Of a stretch of DNA of 14,061 nt, positions 7,305 to 13,648 are shown piece after piece. Source of the stretch: an uncultured Methylophilus sp. (GTDB lineage: Bacteria > Pseudomonadota > Gammaproteobacteria > Burkholderiales > Methylophilaceae); contig CAKZJM010000045.1 in the NCBI GenBank assembly GCA_936943315.1, forward strand, positions 1 through 14,061, written 5' to 3'. Within the stretch, counting starts at the first letter, position 1. Each line of letters starts with the position of its first letter. The position numbers were made by a program, and so were the translations under genes. The notes below the pieces were generated by a model. That model saw only the letters and a program-made list of their open reading frames with translations. It was not told the origin of the DNA and did no database searches.

Positions 7305-7320
7305 CATAATATATGATCAT
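7300..7320. promoter_or_regulatory. Inverted-repeat operator at the HbpS-like promoter
   Basis: Two copies of the self-complementary octamer ATGATCAT (7300-7307 and 7313-7320) form a 21-bp inverted repeat with one mismatch between the arms. It covers the predicted transcription start. Its TGATCAT core recalls the ATGATSATCAT core of the operators near the second TetR gene, but the spacing differs. Confidence 0.55.
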
Positions 7321-7347
7321 GGAAATCAACCATCAAAGGATATCAAA

Positions 7348-7848
7348 ATGAAACCAAATAACTTGTTAATGCGTTTTCTGATGCCGTTTTTCGCCATGAG
7401 CCTTCAAGCGAATGCATTAGAAACAACATCAGTGCTGAACTTGGAAACCGCTCAAAAAATGGCCGCTGGCTGTCAGACCAAAGCCATAGAAAAAGGCTGG
7501 AAAATGAGTATCACCATTGTGGATGCGGGTGCAAATCCTGTCTATTTTCAGCGTATGAATGGTGCTTATATTGCTTCTGCAGAGCTTTCTAAACTTAAAG
7601 CGGAAAACTCTGCAAAAATGCAAATGCCAACGGCATTATTTGAAGAGTTTGCTTATGGCAAAGACAAAAAAGGGGGCATGGCACCAGGCTTAGCTGAACT
7701 GCCTGGTTTTGTGACCTTAGCCGGTGGCATTCCATTTAAAACCAGCAAAGATTTTCTAGGGGCGATTGGGGTCAGTGGTGGCTATCCGAACGAGGATGCG
7801 GAGTGCGCACAAGCAGGCATAGAGGCGGTTAAGTCTCTCTTGAAATAA
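7348..7848 (+). CDS. Secreted GlcG/HbpS-like (DUF336) protein
   Basis: A 166-residue protein of the GlcG/HbpS (DUF336) family. Members include the extracellular haem-binding HbpS of Streptomyces and GlcG-like proteins of unclear role; the ligand here is unknown. Residues 1-23 look like a signal peptide (basic start, hydrophobic LLMRFLMPFFAMS, then ANA as a likely cleavage site), so a periplasmic location is likely. Family features are the N-terminal helix LNLETAQKMAAGCQTKA, the strand MSITIVDAGANPVYFQRM, a glycine-rich FVTLAGGIPF segment and the C-terminal GAIGVSGGYPNEDAECAQAG. I took the ATG at 7348 because AAAGGA precedes it and it starts the signal peptide; an ATG at 7300 in the same frame lies in the operator. 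It appears monocistronic and repressor-controlled. Confidence 0.88.
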   Translation: MKPNNLLMRFLMPFFAMSLQANALETTSVLNLETAQKMAAGCQTKAIEKGWKMSITIVDAGANPVYFQRMNGAYIASAELSKLKAENSAKMQMPTALFEEFAYGKDKKGGMAPGLAELPGFVTLAGGIPFKTSKDFLGAIGVSGGYPNEDAECAQAGIEAVKSLLK

Positions 7849-7860
7849 CGCATCAATAAG

Positions 7861-7955
7861 AGCCGCTCACATGATCACTCCGTTTTGGCATTTCGCGATG
7901 CACAATGGCACCCCTGGGTGTGATGGTATAAACAGCGAAGAGTATGTGGGCGGCT
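7861..7955 (+). other. Potentially structured intergenic segment
   Basis: AGCCGCTCAC (7861-7870) can pair along its whole length with GTGGGCGGCT (7946-7955), one pair being G-U. The enclosed 75 bases contain smaller possible stems: ATCAC/GTGAT (7874-7878 with 7920-7924), GCAT/ATGC (7888-7891 with 7898-7901) and CACC/GGTG (7909-7912 with 7917-7920). It follows the HbpS-like stop by 12 bases and precedes the TetR promoter. It may be a terminator-like or regulatory RNA structure; there is no T-tract. Confidence 0.3.
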
Positions 7956-7964
7956 GAGGATGTC

Positions 7965-7970
7965 TATAAT
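7965..7970 (+). promoter_or_regulatory. -10 element before the first TetR gene
   Basis: A consensus TATAAT lies 54 bases upstream of the TetR start. The expected -35 position (about 7942-7947, GTATGT) is poor, so an activator or a non-standard promoter may be involved. Confidence 0.45.
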
Positions 7971-8023
7971 AGCCGTAGCGTTTTGGCAAGGTCGCAAGTG
8001 ATTAAATAAGATGAGGCGTCGCG

Positions 8024-8596
8024 ATGAAAGTAAGTAAAGAAAAGGCTATTGAAAACAGAGAGCTGGTATTGGATACGGCCGCCACGCTGTTCAGGCAGGT
8101 AGGCTTTGATGGTGTGGGCGTTGCCGACATCATGAAAAAAGCCGGACTCACTGTTGGCGGCTTTTACAATAACTTTGAATCCAAAGAAGACTTGATCGCC
8201 AAAGCCTGTGACAAGATAGGTAGCAAGTCATTACAACGCTGGCAGGAGCATATTGATAATGCTGATATCGCAGACCCATTAAAGCGGATTGGGTCTTCCT
8301 ATTTGTCTGCCAAAAACCGTGACGATCTCGGCTCAACCTGCATTTACTCAACATTGGGTGCCGAAGTACCCAGGCATGATGAGGCCGTACAACAAGTATT
8401 CGCACAAGGCGTGGAGTCTACTATTGAACTCCTGAGCACGCTGGTCGAAGGTCAGTCTGAGGCTGAGAGGCGTAGTCATGCAATCGCGATGTTTTCGCAA
8501 TGGTTAGGCGCCCTGGTGTTGTCCAGAGCGGCGTCCAACAGTCCACTATCAGATGAAATTCTAGCCGTCGCGAGAAAAGCGTCGCATCTAGAGTGA
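8024..8596 (+). CDS. TetR/AcrR-family transcriptional regulator
   Basis: A 190-residue TetR repressor. The N-terminal DNA-binding domain covers about residues 8-58, with the helix-turn-helix GVADIMKKAGLTVGGFYNNF typical of the family. The C-terminal ligand-binding domain carries the segment TCIYSTLGAEVPR, with Cys106 aligning with a cysteine in the second TetR protein of this window (GCSFAALGSEMHR). GAGG lies at good distance before the ATG at 8024. The aldo/keto reductase gene starts 16 bases after its stop, so the two are very likely one operon and the reductase is the probable target together with the regulator's own promoter. I saw no clear palindromic operator in its upstream region, apart from CATGATCAC near 7870. 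The inducer is unknown; electrophile sensing is an inference from the cysteine and the partner gene. Confidence 0.93.
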   Translation: MKVSKEKAIENRELVLDTAATLFRQVGFDGVGVADIMKKAGLTVGGFYNNFESKEDLIAKACDKIGSKSLQRWQEHIDNADIADPLKRIGSSYLSAKNRDDLGSTCIYSTLGAEVPRHDEAVQQVFAQGVESTIELLSTLVEGQSEAERRSHAIAMFSQWLGALVLSRAASNSPLSDEILAVARKASHLE

Positions 8597-8612
8597 TACA
8601 TAAGGAATTTTT

Positions 8613-9665
8613 ATGAAATATACAACGCTAGGAAGAAAGTCCGGATTGCGCGTCTCAGAGTTAGCATTAGGGACAGGGAATTTTGGTACCGGTTGGGGCC
8701 ATGGGGCAGAACCGGCAGAGGCCAAAAAAATCTTTGATCTCTATGCGAGTGCGGGCGGCAATTTTATTGATACAGCAAATGTCTACCAATCCGGTCAATC
8801 TGAACAGCTCTTAGGCGATTTGATTGCTGCAGACCGGGATCACTTTGTGCTCGCGACCAAATATACCAATGGTACCGACTCAAACGCCAGAGTCTCTGAA
8901 AAAGGCAACAGCCGTAAAAATATGATGCGCGCGGTAGAGGAGAGTCTGAAGCGTTTAAAGACGGATCATATTGATCTCTATTGGGCACATATTAGCGATG
9001 GCATGACTCCGATGGACGAAATCCTGCGTGGATTTGACGACTTGGTCAGTGCTGGAAAAATCCTGCATGCTGGGCTTTCTAACTTTCCCGCCTGGCGGAT
9101 TGCGCGTGCGGACCTGCTGGCAGAAATGCGTGGCTGGGCACCGATAGTTGCGATTCAAACCGAATACAGTTTGGCTGAACGAAGCGCTGAGCGTGAGCTT
9201 TTGCCTATGGCTGAGGCACTCGGCCTTGCTATCACAACCTGGTCGCCACTTGGAGGTGGCTTCCTGACCGGCAAATATCGAGAAAAGACCTCTGAGACAC
9301 GATTAGAAAAACTCGGGATGCTAGTACATACTGAAACAACCGAAAAAGACACCTTGTTAATTAACACGCTCTTTGAGGTTGCAAAAGAAACTGATGCGAC
9401 CGCGACGCATATTGCCGTCGCTTGGCTGATGCATCAAGCGAGTCAATCCTCCACGGTCTTAATTCCGATATTAGGCTCAAGAACGGCAGAGCAACTGAAT
9501 GCGACGCTAGGCGCGCTCGACGTAACGTTAGATACAAACCAGATAGCGCGGTTGGAGGCTGCTAGTCAGGTGAGTATGGGCGTGCCACATCAGCAGATTG
9601 GCGCCTCAGTAAAAAATCTGGCGCCTGGCATCCGGTTAAGTCACTGGAATAAACTAAAACCTTGA
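8613..9665 (+). CDS. Aldo/keto reductase
   Basis: An NADPH-dependent aldo/keto reductase, 350 residues, reducing aldehydes or ketones to alcohols in the cytosol. The catalytic tetrad is visible: Asp53 and Tyr58 (FIDTANVYQSG), Lys83 (VLATKY) and His126 (LYWAHISDG). The GLSNFPAWRIARA and QTEYSLAERSAERELLP segments and ITTWSPLGGGFLTGKY mark the YajO/Tas-like branch with (beta/alpha)8 fold. AAGGAA precedes the start at 8613. It lies 16 bases after the TetR gene, so it is probably that regulator's target. The substrate cannot be told from sequence. No hairpin terminator was seen in the 55 bases that separate it from the convergent membrane-protein gene. Confidence 0.94.
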   Translation: MKYTTLGRKSGLRVSELALGTGNFGTGWGHGAEPAEAKKIFDLYASAGGNFIDTANVYQSGQSEQLLGDLIAADRDHFVLATKYTNGTDSNARVSEKGNSRKNMMRAVEESLKRLKTDHIDLYWAHISDGMTPMDEILRGFDDLVSAGKILHAGLSNFPAWRIARADLLAEMRGWAPIVAIQTEYSLAERSAERELLPMAEALGLAITTWSPLGGGFLTGKYREKTSETRLEKLGMLVHTETTEKDTLLINTLFEVAKETDATATHIAVAWLMHQASQSSTVLIPILGSRTAEQLNATLGALDVTLDTNQIARLEAASQVSMGVPHQQIGASVKNLAPGIRLSHWNKLKP

Positions 9666-9720
9666 GTCCAGCACCACAAAGCATCGTGCATCAAACTCAA
9701 TATAAAGCATCATTTACCGA

Positions 9721-10086
9721 TTAAGTGATTTGCATAAACAGCAGGCTTATGGCCAACTCTATTATCACAGCCGCAAGAATGCCTTTGCGTGCTCTGCCTT
9801 TGAGCAATTCATAACAGCCTAAGATTGCGAGTATGAGGCAGGCGCTGATCAGGCCATAGACCAGCGCCGTCCGGGGCATCGATGGCGCTGCGTTTCTGGC
9901 AATAAAAAACATGACGGCCACTCCCGCATATAGGGCTGCAACGCGTCTGCCCACCAGCCTTACCTCAGCTGAATCTTTGACTCCCCATGCCGTCAGAAAT
10001 GCGGCAGGGGCAAACATCCAAAGAATGGCCAGCAAGGAAAAAAGGCTACCAGTCACTATAGCGAGGGGATAGAAAGATAAGTGCAT
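9721..10086 (-). CDS. Small four-helix membrane protein of unknown function
   Basis: A roughly 121-residue hydrophobic protein that I do not recognise. Four membrane segments are apparent: about residues 5-28 (YPLAIVTGSLFSLLAILWMF), 48-66 (RVAALYAGVAVMFFIAR), 74-95 (LVYGLISACLILAILGCYEL) and 101-119 (GILAAVIIELAISLLFM). Short loops contain GVKDSAEVRLVGRR and KGRARK, the basic ones suggesting cytoplasmic sides. Two ATGs stand side by side; I chose the second because AAGGA lies 6 bases before it but only 3 before the first (start 10089). It begins 15 bases after the short-chain dehydrogenase stop and is probably the last gene of that operon. Confidence 0.78.
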   Translation of the reverse strand: MHLSFYPLAIVTGSLFSLLAILWMFAPAAFLTAWGVKDSAEVRLVGRRVAALYAGVAVMFFIARNAAPSMPRTALVYGLISACLILAILGCYELLKGRARKGILAAVIIELAISLLFMQIT

Positions 10087-10101
10087 CATGAGTCCTTGGA
10101 T

Positions 10102-10929
10102 TTAATGAGCCAACTGATCTAGCATATCCAATTTCATTTCCTGACGAATGCCTTTATCCATCAATGCGGCAGGCGCAAATTTTCTTAAAAAGTTTAAGCG
10201 ACAGGCGAGTTTTCCGGCTGGATAACGAATCTTGGGATTTTTAGCATTTGCAGCCTTTAGAACGACTTTTGCAACAACCATAGGATCATCACCACCTTCG
10301 ATAGCCGTTTTCATTAACTTGGCCAATGCTGTTCTGGCGACCGCGTACTCCTCGATTTTGCTATCTAGCGCTGGTGCATTGGCTTCAAAGTTGGTCTTGG
10401 TATAGGCAGGCTCAATGACTGACACGCGTATCCCTCTGGTACGCAGCTCATGGTCTAAAGATTCAGAGTATCCTTCTATGGCGTGCTTGGTGGCCGAGTA
10501 GGTCGCCATATAGGGTGCGGGTAACAAGCCCAGCATAGAGCCAATATTAATAATTCGCCCTTGTTTTTGTTTGCGCATGTAGGGCAACACGGCTTGAATG
10601 ACGCGTACTACGCCAAAGAAATTGGTATCAAACATTTGCTGCATTTGCGCAATCGAACTTTCTTCCGCACCGCCTGCTTCAACGCCAAAACCTGCATTAT
10701 TCACAACAACATCAATCCGACCTTCTGCCTGAATCACCTCTTTAAGGGCTGCCTGTGTAGACGCTTCGTTATTCACATCCAGTGCGATCATCTTGTAATT
10801 GCGTTGCTCAGATGAGCTTCCTTTCCGACTGGTACCGTATACGGTATAACCAGACCTAGATAGCAACTCCGCTATGGCTTGCCCAATCCCTGATGAAGCG
10901 CCTGTAACTAGTGCAACTTTATTCTTCAT
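10102..10929 (-). CDS. Short-chain dehydrogenase/reductase (SDR)
   Basis: A classical SDR of 275 residues, an NAD(P)H-dependent oxidoreductase. The nucleotide-binding TGASSGIG is at 9-16, the structural NNAG at 77-80, and the catalytic Ser131, Tyr144 and Lys148 (INIGSM, YSATK) are all in place. Arg35 after the second strand (YGTSRKGS) suggests NADP preference. AAAGGA precedes the ATG at 10929. It follows the MDR gene by 43 bases and precedes the membrane protein by 15, all on the minus strand, so a shared transcript from the operator before the MDR gene is likely. The substrate is not predictable. Confidence 0.94.
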   Translation of the reverse strand: MKNKVALVTGASSGIGQAIAELLSRSGYTVYGTSRKGSSSEQRNYKMIALDVNNEASTQAALKEVIQAEGRIDVVVNNAGFGVEAGGAEESSIAQMQQMFDTNFFGVVRVIQAVLPYMRKQKQGRIINIGSMLGLLPAPYMATYSATKHAIEGYSESLDHELRTRGIRVSVIEPAYTKTNFEANAPALDSKIEEYAVARTALAKLMKTAIEGGDDPMVVAKVVLKAANAKNPKIRYPAGKLACRLNFLRKFAPAALMDKGIRQEMKLDMLDQLAH

Positions 10930-10972
10930 GTGACATTTCCTTTGTATAAGTTAAAAATGATGTGAGCCTGCT

Positions 10973-11977
10973 TTAAAGTAACCGAATGACGACTTTACCT
11001 TTGGCACGCCCCGCCTCCAGGTAAGTAAGCGCCTCCAGTGTTTGGTCAAATGAAAACACTTTATCGATAACTGGTTTGATATGTCCGTCATCTATTAGCT
11101 TGGCAATTTTTGAGAGTTGCTGGCCATCCGGGTGTACAAACATGAAGGCGTATTGAATGTTGCGTTTTTTGGCAAGACAGATGATTTTGCTGCTGATTAA
11201 ACCAAAGACCCATTTCATCAAGAAATTCATGCCTCTGTTACGGGCAAATGAAGCATCAGGTGGGCCGACTAATGACACAACCTGGCCGTTTGGCTTCAGA
11301 ATTTGCAGTGCTTTTTCGATACCGTCGCCACGCACTGTTCCCAACACGAAATCATAGTCATGTAAAAGATTTTCAAAAGCCTGGGTTTTATAATCAATCA
11401 CTTCATCAGCACCCAGCTGTTTAACCAGCGCGATATTTTGGCTGCTGGTTGTAGTTGCCACTGTGGCGCCAAAATATTTTGCGAGTTGAATCGCAAATGT
11501 GCCTATCCCGCCAGAACCTGCCGGAATAAACACTTTTTGCCCACGCTTGATAGCCGATCCATGGTCTTGGAATGCTTGCCAAGAAGTGAGTCCCACCATC
11601 GGTATAGAAGCTGCTTGTACAAAATCTAATATCTTCGGCTTGTGGGCGGCAGCACTTTCAGGAACTGCAACGTATTCCGCAAGAGCACCTGAACCAGTAT
11701 CAAAAACACTTGCATATACCGCGTCACCTGGCTTAAATCGTGTGACCCGATCCCCAACATCTACTACGATGCCTGATAAGTCACTGCCCATAATCGCTGG
11801 CAGCTCAAACTTTAATATGGGCTTAAATGTCCCTTTAGGGATCATGGTATCAATCGGATTTAATCCTACTGCATTTACCTCAACCAAGATTTCGTCAGAT
11901 TTGATTGTAGGGCGATCTATCCATGCCGATCTCATCTGATTTGATTTGCCATAACGTTCCAGGATGAATGCTTTCAT
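10973..11977 (-). CDS. Quinone-oxidoreductase-type MDR (NADP-dependent oxidoreductase)
   Basis: A 334-residue medium-chain dehydrogenase/reductase. The N-terminal GroES-like domain (about 1-125) holds VGLNPIDTMIPKG and LPAIMGSDLSGIVVDVG. The Rossmann domain carries AGSGGIGTFAIQLAKYFGA from residue 153. The catalytic and structural zinc ligands of alcohol dehydrogenases are absent, so this is the zinc-independent quinone/enone reductase class. AAGGA sits 7 bases before the ATG at 11977. It is the first gene after a strong palindrome (12007-12028) that overlaps its probable promoter, and leads a probable operon with the SDR and the membrane protein. Reduction of alpha,beta-unsaturated carbonyls or quinones is a plausible, untested activity. 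Confidence 0.93.
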   Translation of the reverse strand: MKAFILERYGKSNQMRSAWIDRPTIKSDEILVEVNAVGLNPIDTMIPKGTFKPILKFELPAIMGSDLSGIVVDVGDRVTRFKPGDAVYASVFDTGSGALAEYVAVPESAAAHKPKILDFVQAASIPMVGLTSWQAFQDHGSAIKRGQKVFIPAGSGGIGTFAIQLAKYFGATVATTTSSQNIALVKQLGADEVIDYKTQAFENLLHDYDFVLGTVRGDGIEKALQILKPNGQVVSLVGPPDASFARNRGMNFLMKWVFGLISSKIICLAKKRNIQYAFMFVHPDGQQLSKIAKLIDDGHIKPVIDKVFSFDQTLEALTYLEAGRAKGKVVIRLL

Positions 11978-12006
11978 CGGGTGTCCTTAAGTAATCGTTA
12001 AATGTT

Positions 12007-12028
12007 AAATATGATGATCATCATATTT
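12007..12028. promoter_or_regulatory. Perfect 22-bp palindromic operator before the MDR gene
   Basis: A perfect 22-bp palindrome with core ATATGATGATCATCATAT (12009-12026). Read on the minus strand, its TATGAT (12025-12020) makes a likely -10, with CTTTCA (12047-12042) as a weak -35 at 16-base spacing. A repressor bound here would block the MDR-SDR operon. It sits in the 83 bases between the TetR stop and the MDR start, and a near-identical site precedes the TetR gene itself. Confidence 0.82.
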
Positions 12029-12060
12029 TTTATTAAAAAAATGAAAGTGGTTACTAAAGG

Positions 12061-12657
12061 CTAATTTTCTTTCGGGGCAAAATGTTTTAAGGCAGATTGT
12101 CTTAATGCAACAGACAATTCTTTATCATCTACAGCGCGAGCTAACATCAGTGTACCCACCATCGTGGAAACCATCATCATGGCGTCTTGGCGAGCATTGG
12201 CTGGGCTTTGCTCAGATAATTCCGCTTCAACCAAGGCTATCATTTCTTTAATTTTTTGCGTTGACGCGGCTCTTACCTCAGGAGCTTGCCTGTGCATTTC
12301 AGAACCCAGCGCTGCAAATGAACATCCCATTTCTATGTTAGCCGTATGCTCGTCAGACAAATAAACATTCATCAGCGTCCACAAACGTTGCTCTTTAGGT
12401 ACGTTAGCGAACAGTTGCTCAGTCACTGCTATCGTTTCGGCACCTGCATGGCTAGCGGCCTCAGCCAGCATCTCATCTCTAGATGCAAAGTGTGCATAGA
12501 ATCCGCCGTGCGTGAGCCCCGCCTCTTTCATAATATCCGCGACGCCTGTACCACTGTAACCACTTCTGCGAATTGCCTTGGCAGCAGTCTCTACGATACG
12601 TGCGTGCGTGATTTCCTTGCGATTGGGAGTTGCTTTTGCAGCGGATTTACTTTTCAT
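12061..12657 (-). CDS. TetR/AcrR-family transcriptional regulator
   Basis: A 198-residue TetR repressor. The N-terminal DNA-binding domain (about 16-66) has GVADIMKEAGLTHGGFYAHF, closely matching the TetR protein at 8024. The C-terminal domain has GCSFAALGSEMHR with Cys112 at the equivalent of Cys106 there, so the two belong to one subfamily. Upstream in-frame ATGs at 12666 and 12669 lie in the operator; I chose 12657 (MKSKSAAKATPNRK). No clear Shine-Dalgarno sequence precedes any of them. Its gene is flanked by two copies of one operator (12007-12028 and 12661-12687), so it probably represses itself and the MDR-SDR-membrane operon downstream. Confidence 0.92.
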   Translation of the reverse strand: MKSKSAAKATPNRKEITHARIVETAAKAIRRSGYSGTGVADIMKEAGLTHGGFYAHFASRDEMLAEAASHAGAETIAVTEQLFANVPKEQRLWTLMNVYLSDEHTANIEMGCSFAALGSEMHRQAPEVRAASTQKIKEMIALVEAELSEQSPANARQDAMMMVSTMVGTLMLARAVDDKELSVALRQSALKHFAPKEN

Positions 12658-12660
12658 GAC

Positions 12661-12687
12661 GATCATCATATATGATGGTCATCATAT
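12661..12687. promoter_or_regulatory. Overlapping inverted-repeat operators before the second TetR gene
   Basis: ATATGATGGTCATCATAT (12670-12687) differs from the core of the 12007-12028 palindrome at one base. A second inverted repeat overlaps it (12661-12680, GATCATCATA against TATGATGGTC, one mismatch between the arms), giving three alternating CATCAT/ATGATG half-sites. The site reaches to within 3 bases of the chosen start codon. Confidence 0.78.
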
Positions 12688-12710
12688 TTTCAAGTGCAAC
12701 ATTAAAACAA
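12681..12710 (-). promoter_or_regulatory. Probable promoter of the second TetR gene
   Basis: On the minus strand TTGTTT (12710-12705) and TATGAT (12686-12681) are 18 bases apart. The -10 hexamer is an arm of the operator, as at the MDR gene, which fits autorepression. Confidence 0.5.
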
Positions 12711-12762
12711 CTTTTTTCCAAAGTACGTCCTATCGTTAATTTTCTTTCCAACCCTATACAGC

Positions 12763-12969
12763 TCAAAGCTGTTTAAGGAATACGTATTTTTTATCAACGA
12801 ATAATGCGTATTCAAACGTAATATTCCACCGCGGTTTATTCAAGTTTGATACTGCTGCTGCAAAGGCCTCTCGTATTTGAGAGGACTTTGTCATTTTAAA
12901 GCCTGTGAACAAGTTCATCCCCGACCTGCTCGCGTCATACACCTTTTTAGCATAAGTGATTGACATCAT
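12763..12969 (-). CDS. Doubtful small hypothetical ORF
   Basis: A 68-codon minus-strand frame with no recognised domain; an internal ATG at 12894 (MTKSSQIREAF) would give 43 residues and has CAGG upstream. The amino-acid mix is ordinary rather than low-complexity, so a small gene or a remnant is possible. Against it, the ATG at 12969 lies inside the promoter and operator of the divergent DUF1348 gene, and the frame includes a strong hairpin (12861-12890). Apart from this and the operators at both ends, the 12.7-13.1 kb stretch holds no other gene that I can see. Confidence 0.25.
   Translation of the reverse strand: MMSITYAKKVYDASRSGMNLFTGFKMTKSSQIREAFAAAVSNLNKPRWNITFEYALFVDKKYVFLKQL
12861..12890. 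repeat. Intergenic hairpin
   Basis: CAAAG, a G-A mismatch, and CCTCTC pair with GAGAGG and CTTTG around a 6-base GTATTT loop, making an 11-bp stem with one mismatch. On the plus strand it is followed by TCATTTTAAA. There is no convincing gene for it to terminate on that strand. Confidence 0.45.
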
Positions 12970-12988
12970 AGAACAGTCGTTCTACTAT
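12960..12988 (+). promoter_or_regulatory. Promoter of the DUF1348 gene
   Basis: A consensus -35 TTGACA (12960-12965), 17 bases, then TACTAT (12983-12988). The first operator fills the spacer and the second lies at the predicted start of transcription. Confidence 0.65.
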
Positions 12989-13008
12989 AGGTAGAACAAT
13001 CATTCTAC
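12969..13008. promoter_or_regulatory. Two tandem TetR-type operators before the DUF1348 gene
   Basis: TAGAACAGTCGTTCTA (12969-12984) and TAGAACAATCATTCTA (12992-13007) share the pattern TAGAAC-RR-TC-R-TTCTA with start-to-start spacing of 23 bases, about two helical turns. The likely ligand is the TetR protein encoded convergently at 13649-14061, or another regulator outside the window. Confidence 0.78.
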
Positions 13009-13100
13009 ACCTCTCAAGATCCATGTCTTCTCCGTTGATCTTGATGAGTGCCTGGAATCTTGCCTATCAATGACATGTTGAGCGACCAAAGGAGTATTCA

Positions 13101-13580
13101 ATGACCACCGTACCCGCAACCCGACCACCGCTGCCACCCTTTACACGTGAATCCGCCATCCAGAAAGTCAGGTTAGCCGAAGATGGCTGGAACAGCCGTG
13201 ATGCTGCAAAAGTAGCTTTAGCCTATTCCATCGACACCAAATGGCGTAACCGTGCTGAGTTTTTGAGAGGGCGCGAAGATGCGCAAAAATTTCTTGAGCG
13301 CAAATGGAATAAGGAACATGAGTATCGGCTGATCAAGGAGTTGTGGGCGTTTGATGGCAACCGGATTGCCGTGAGATACGCCTATGAATGGAAGGATGAT
13401 TCAGGAAACTGGTTCCGTTCATATGGCAACGAAAACTGGGAGTTTAATCCGGATGGCCTGATGGAAAACCGCTATGCATCCTTGAATGACGTGCCGATCA
13501 AGGAAAGTGAGCGCTTATTTCACTGGCCTTTGGGAAGGCGTCCAGATGATCATCCCGGATTATCTGAATTAGGGTTATAA
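13101..13580 (+). CDS. DUF1348 (NTF2-like) family protein
   Basis: A 159-residue protein of the DUF1348 family, small proteins with an NTF2/SnoaL-like cone fold; the activity of the family is not known to me. The family is recognisable from FTRESAIQKVRLAEDGWNSRD, YSIDTKWRNRAEFLRGREDA, FLERKWNKEHEYRLIKELW, and the C-terminal NENWEFNPDGLMENRYASLNDVPI. AAAGGAG precedes the ATG at 13101. The promoter is covered by two tandem operators, so the gene is probably repressed until an inducer appears. A TetR gene lies convergent just downstream, a plausible partner. Confidence 0.92.
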   Translation: MTTVPATRPPLPPFTRESAIQKVRLAEDGWNSRDAAKVALAYSIDTKWRNRAEFLRGREDAQKFLERKWNKEHEYRLIKELWAFDGNRIAVRYAYEWKDDSGNWFRSYGNENWEFNPDGLMENRYASLNDVPIKESERLFHWPLGRRPDDHPGLSELGL

Positions 13581-13587
13581 ACAAGCA

Positions 13588-13629
13588 GGGCCGGCACATA
13601 CCGGCCCATGCACCCTCATTTGGCGAGGG
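13588..13629. terminator. GC-rich hairpins between the DUF1348 and TetR genes
   Basis: GGGCCGG (13588-13594) and CCGGCCC (13601-13607) form a perfect 7-bp GC stem with a 6-base loop. A second small stem follows, CCCTC/GAGGG (13613-13617 with 13625-13629). Neither has a T-tract. The position between convergent genes suggests termination in one or both directions. Confidence 0.55.
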
Positions 13630-13648
13630 CGGCAGATATCGTTTTCGC

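Noticed and set aside
11499..11939. 146-codon plus-strand frame
   Set aside because: Shadow of the MDR gene on the minus strand; composition is unlike a folded protein.
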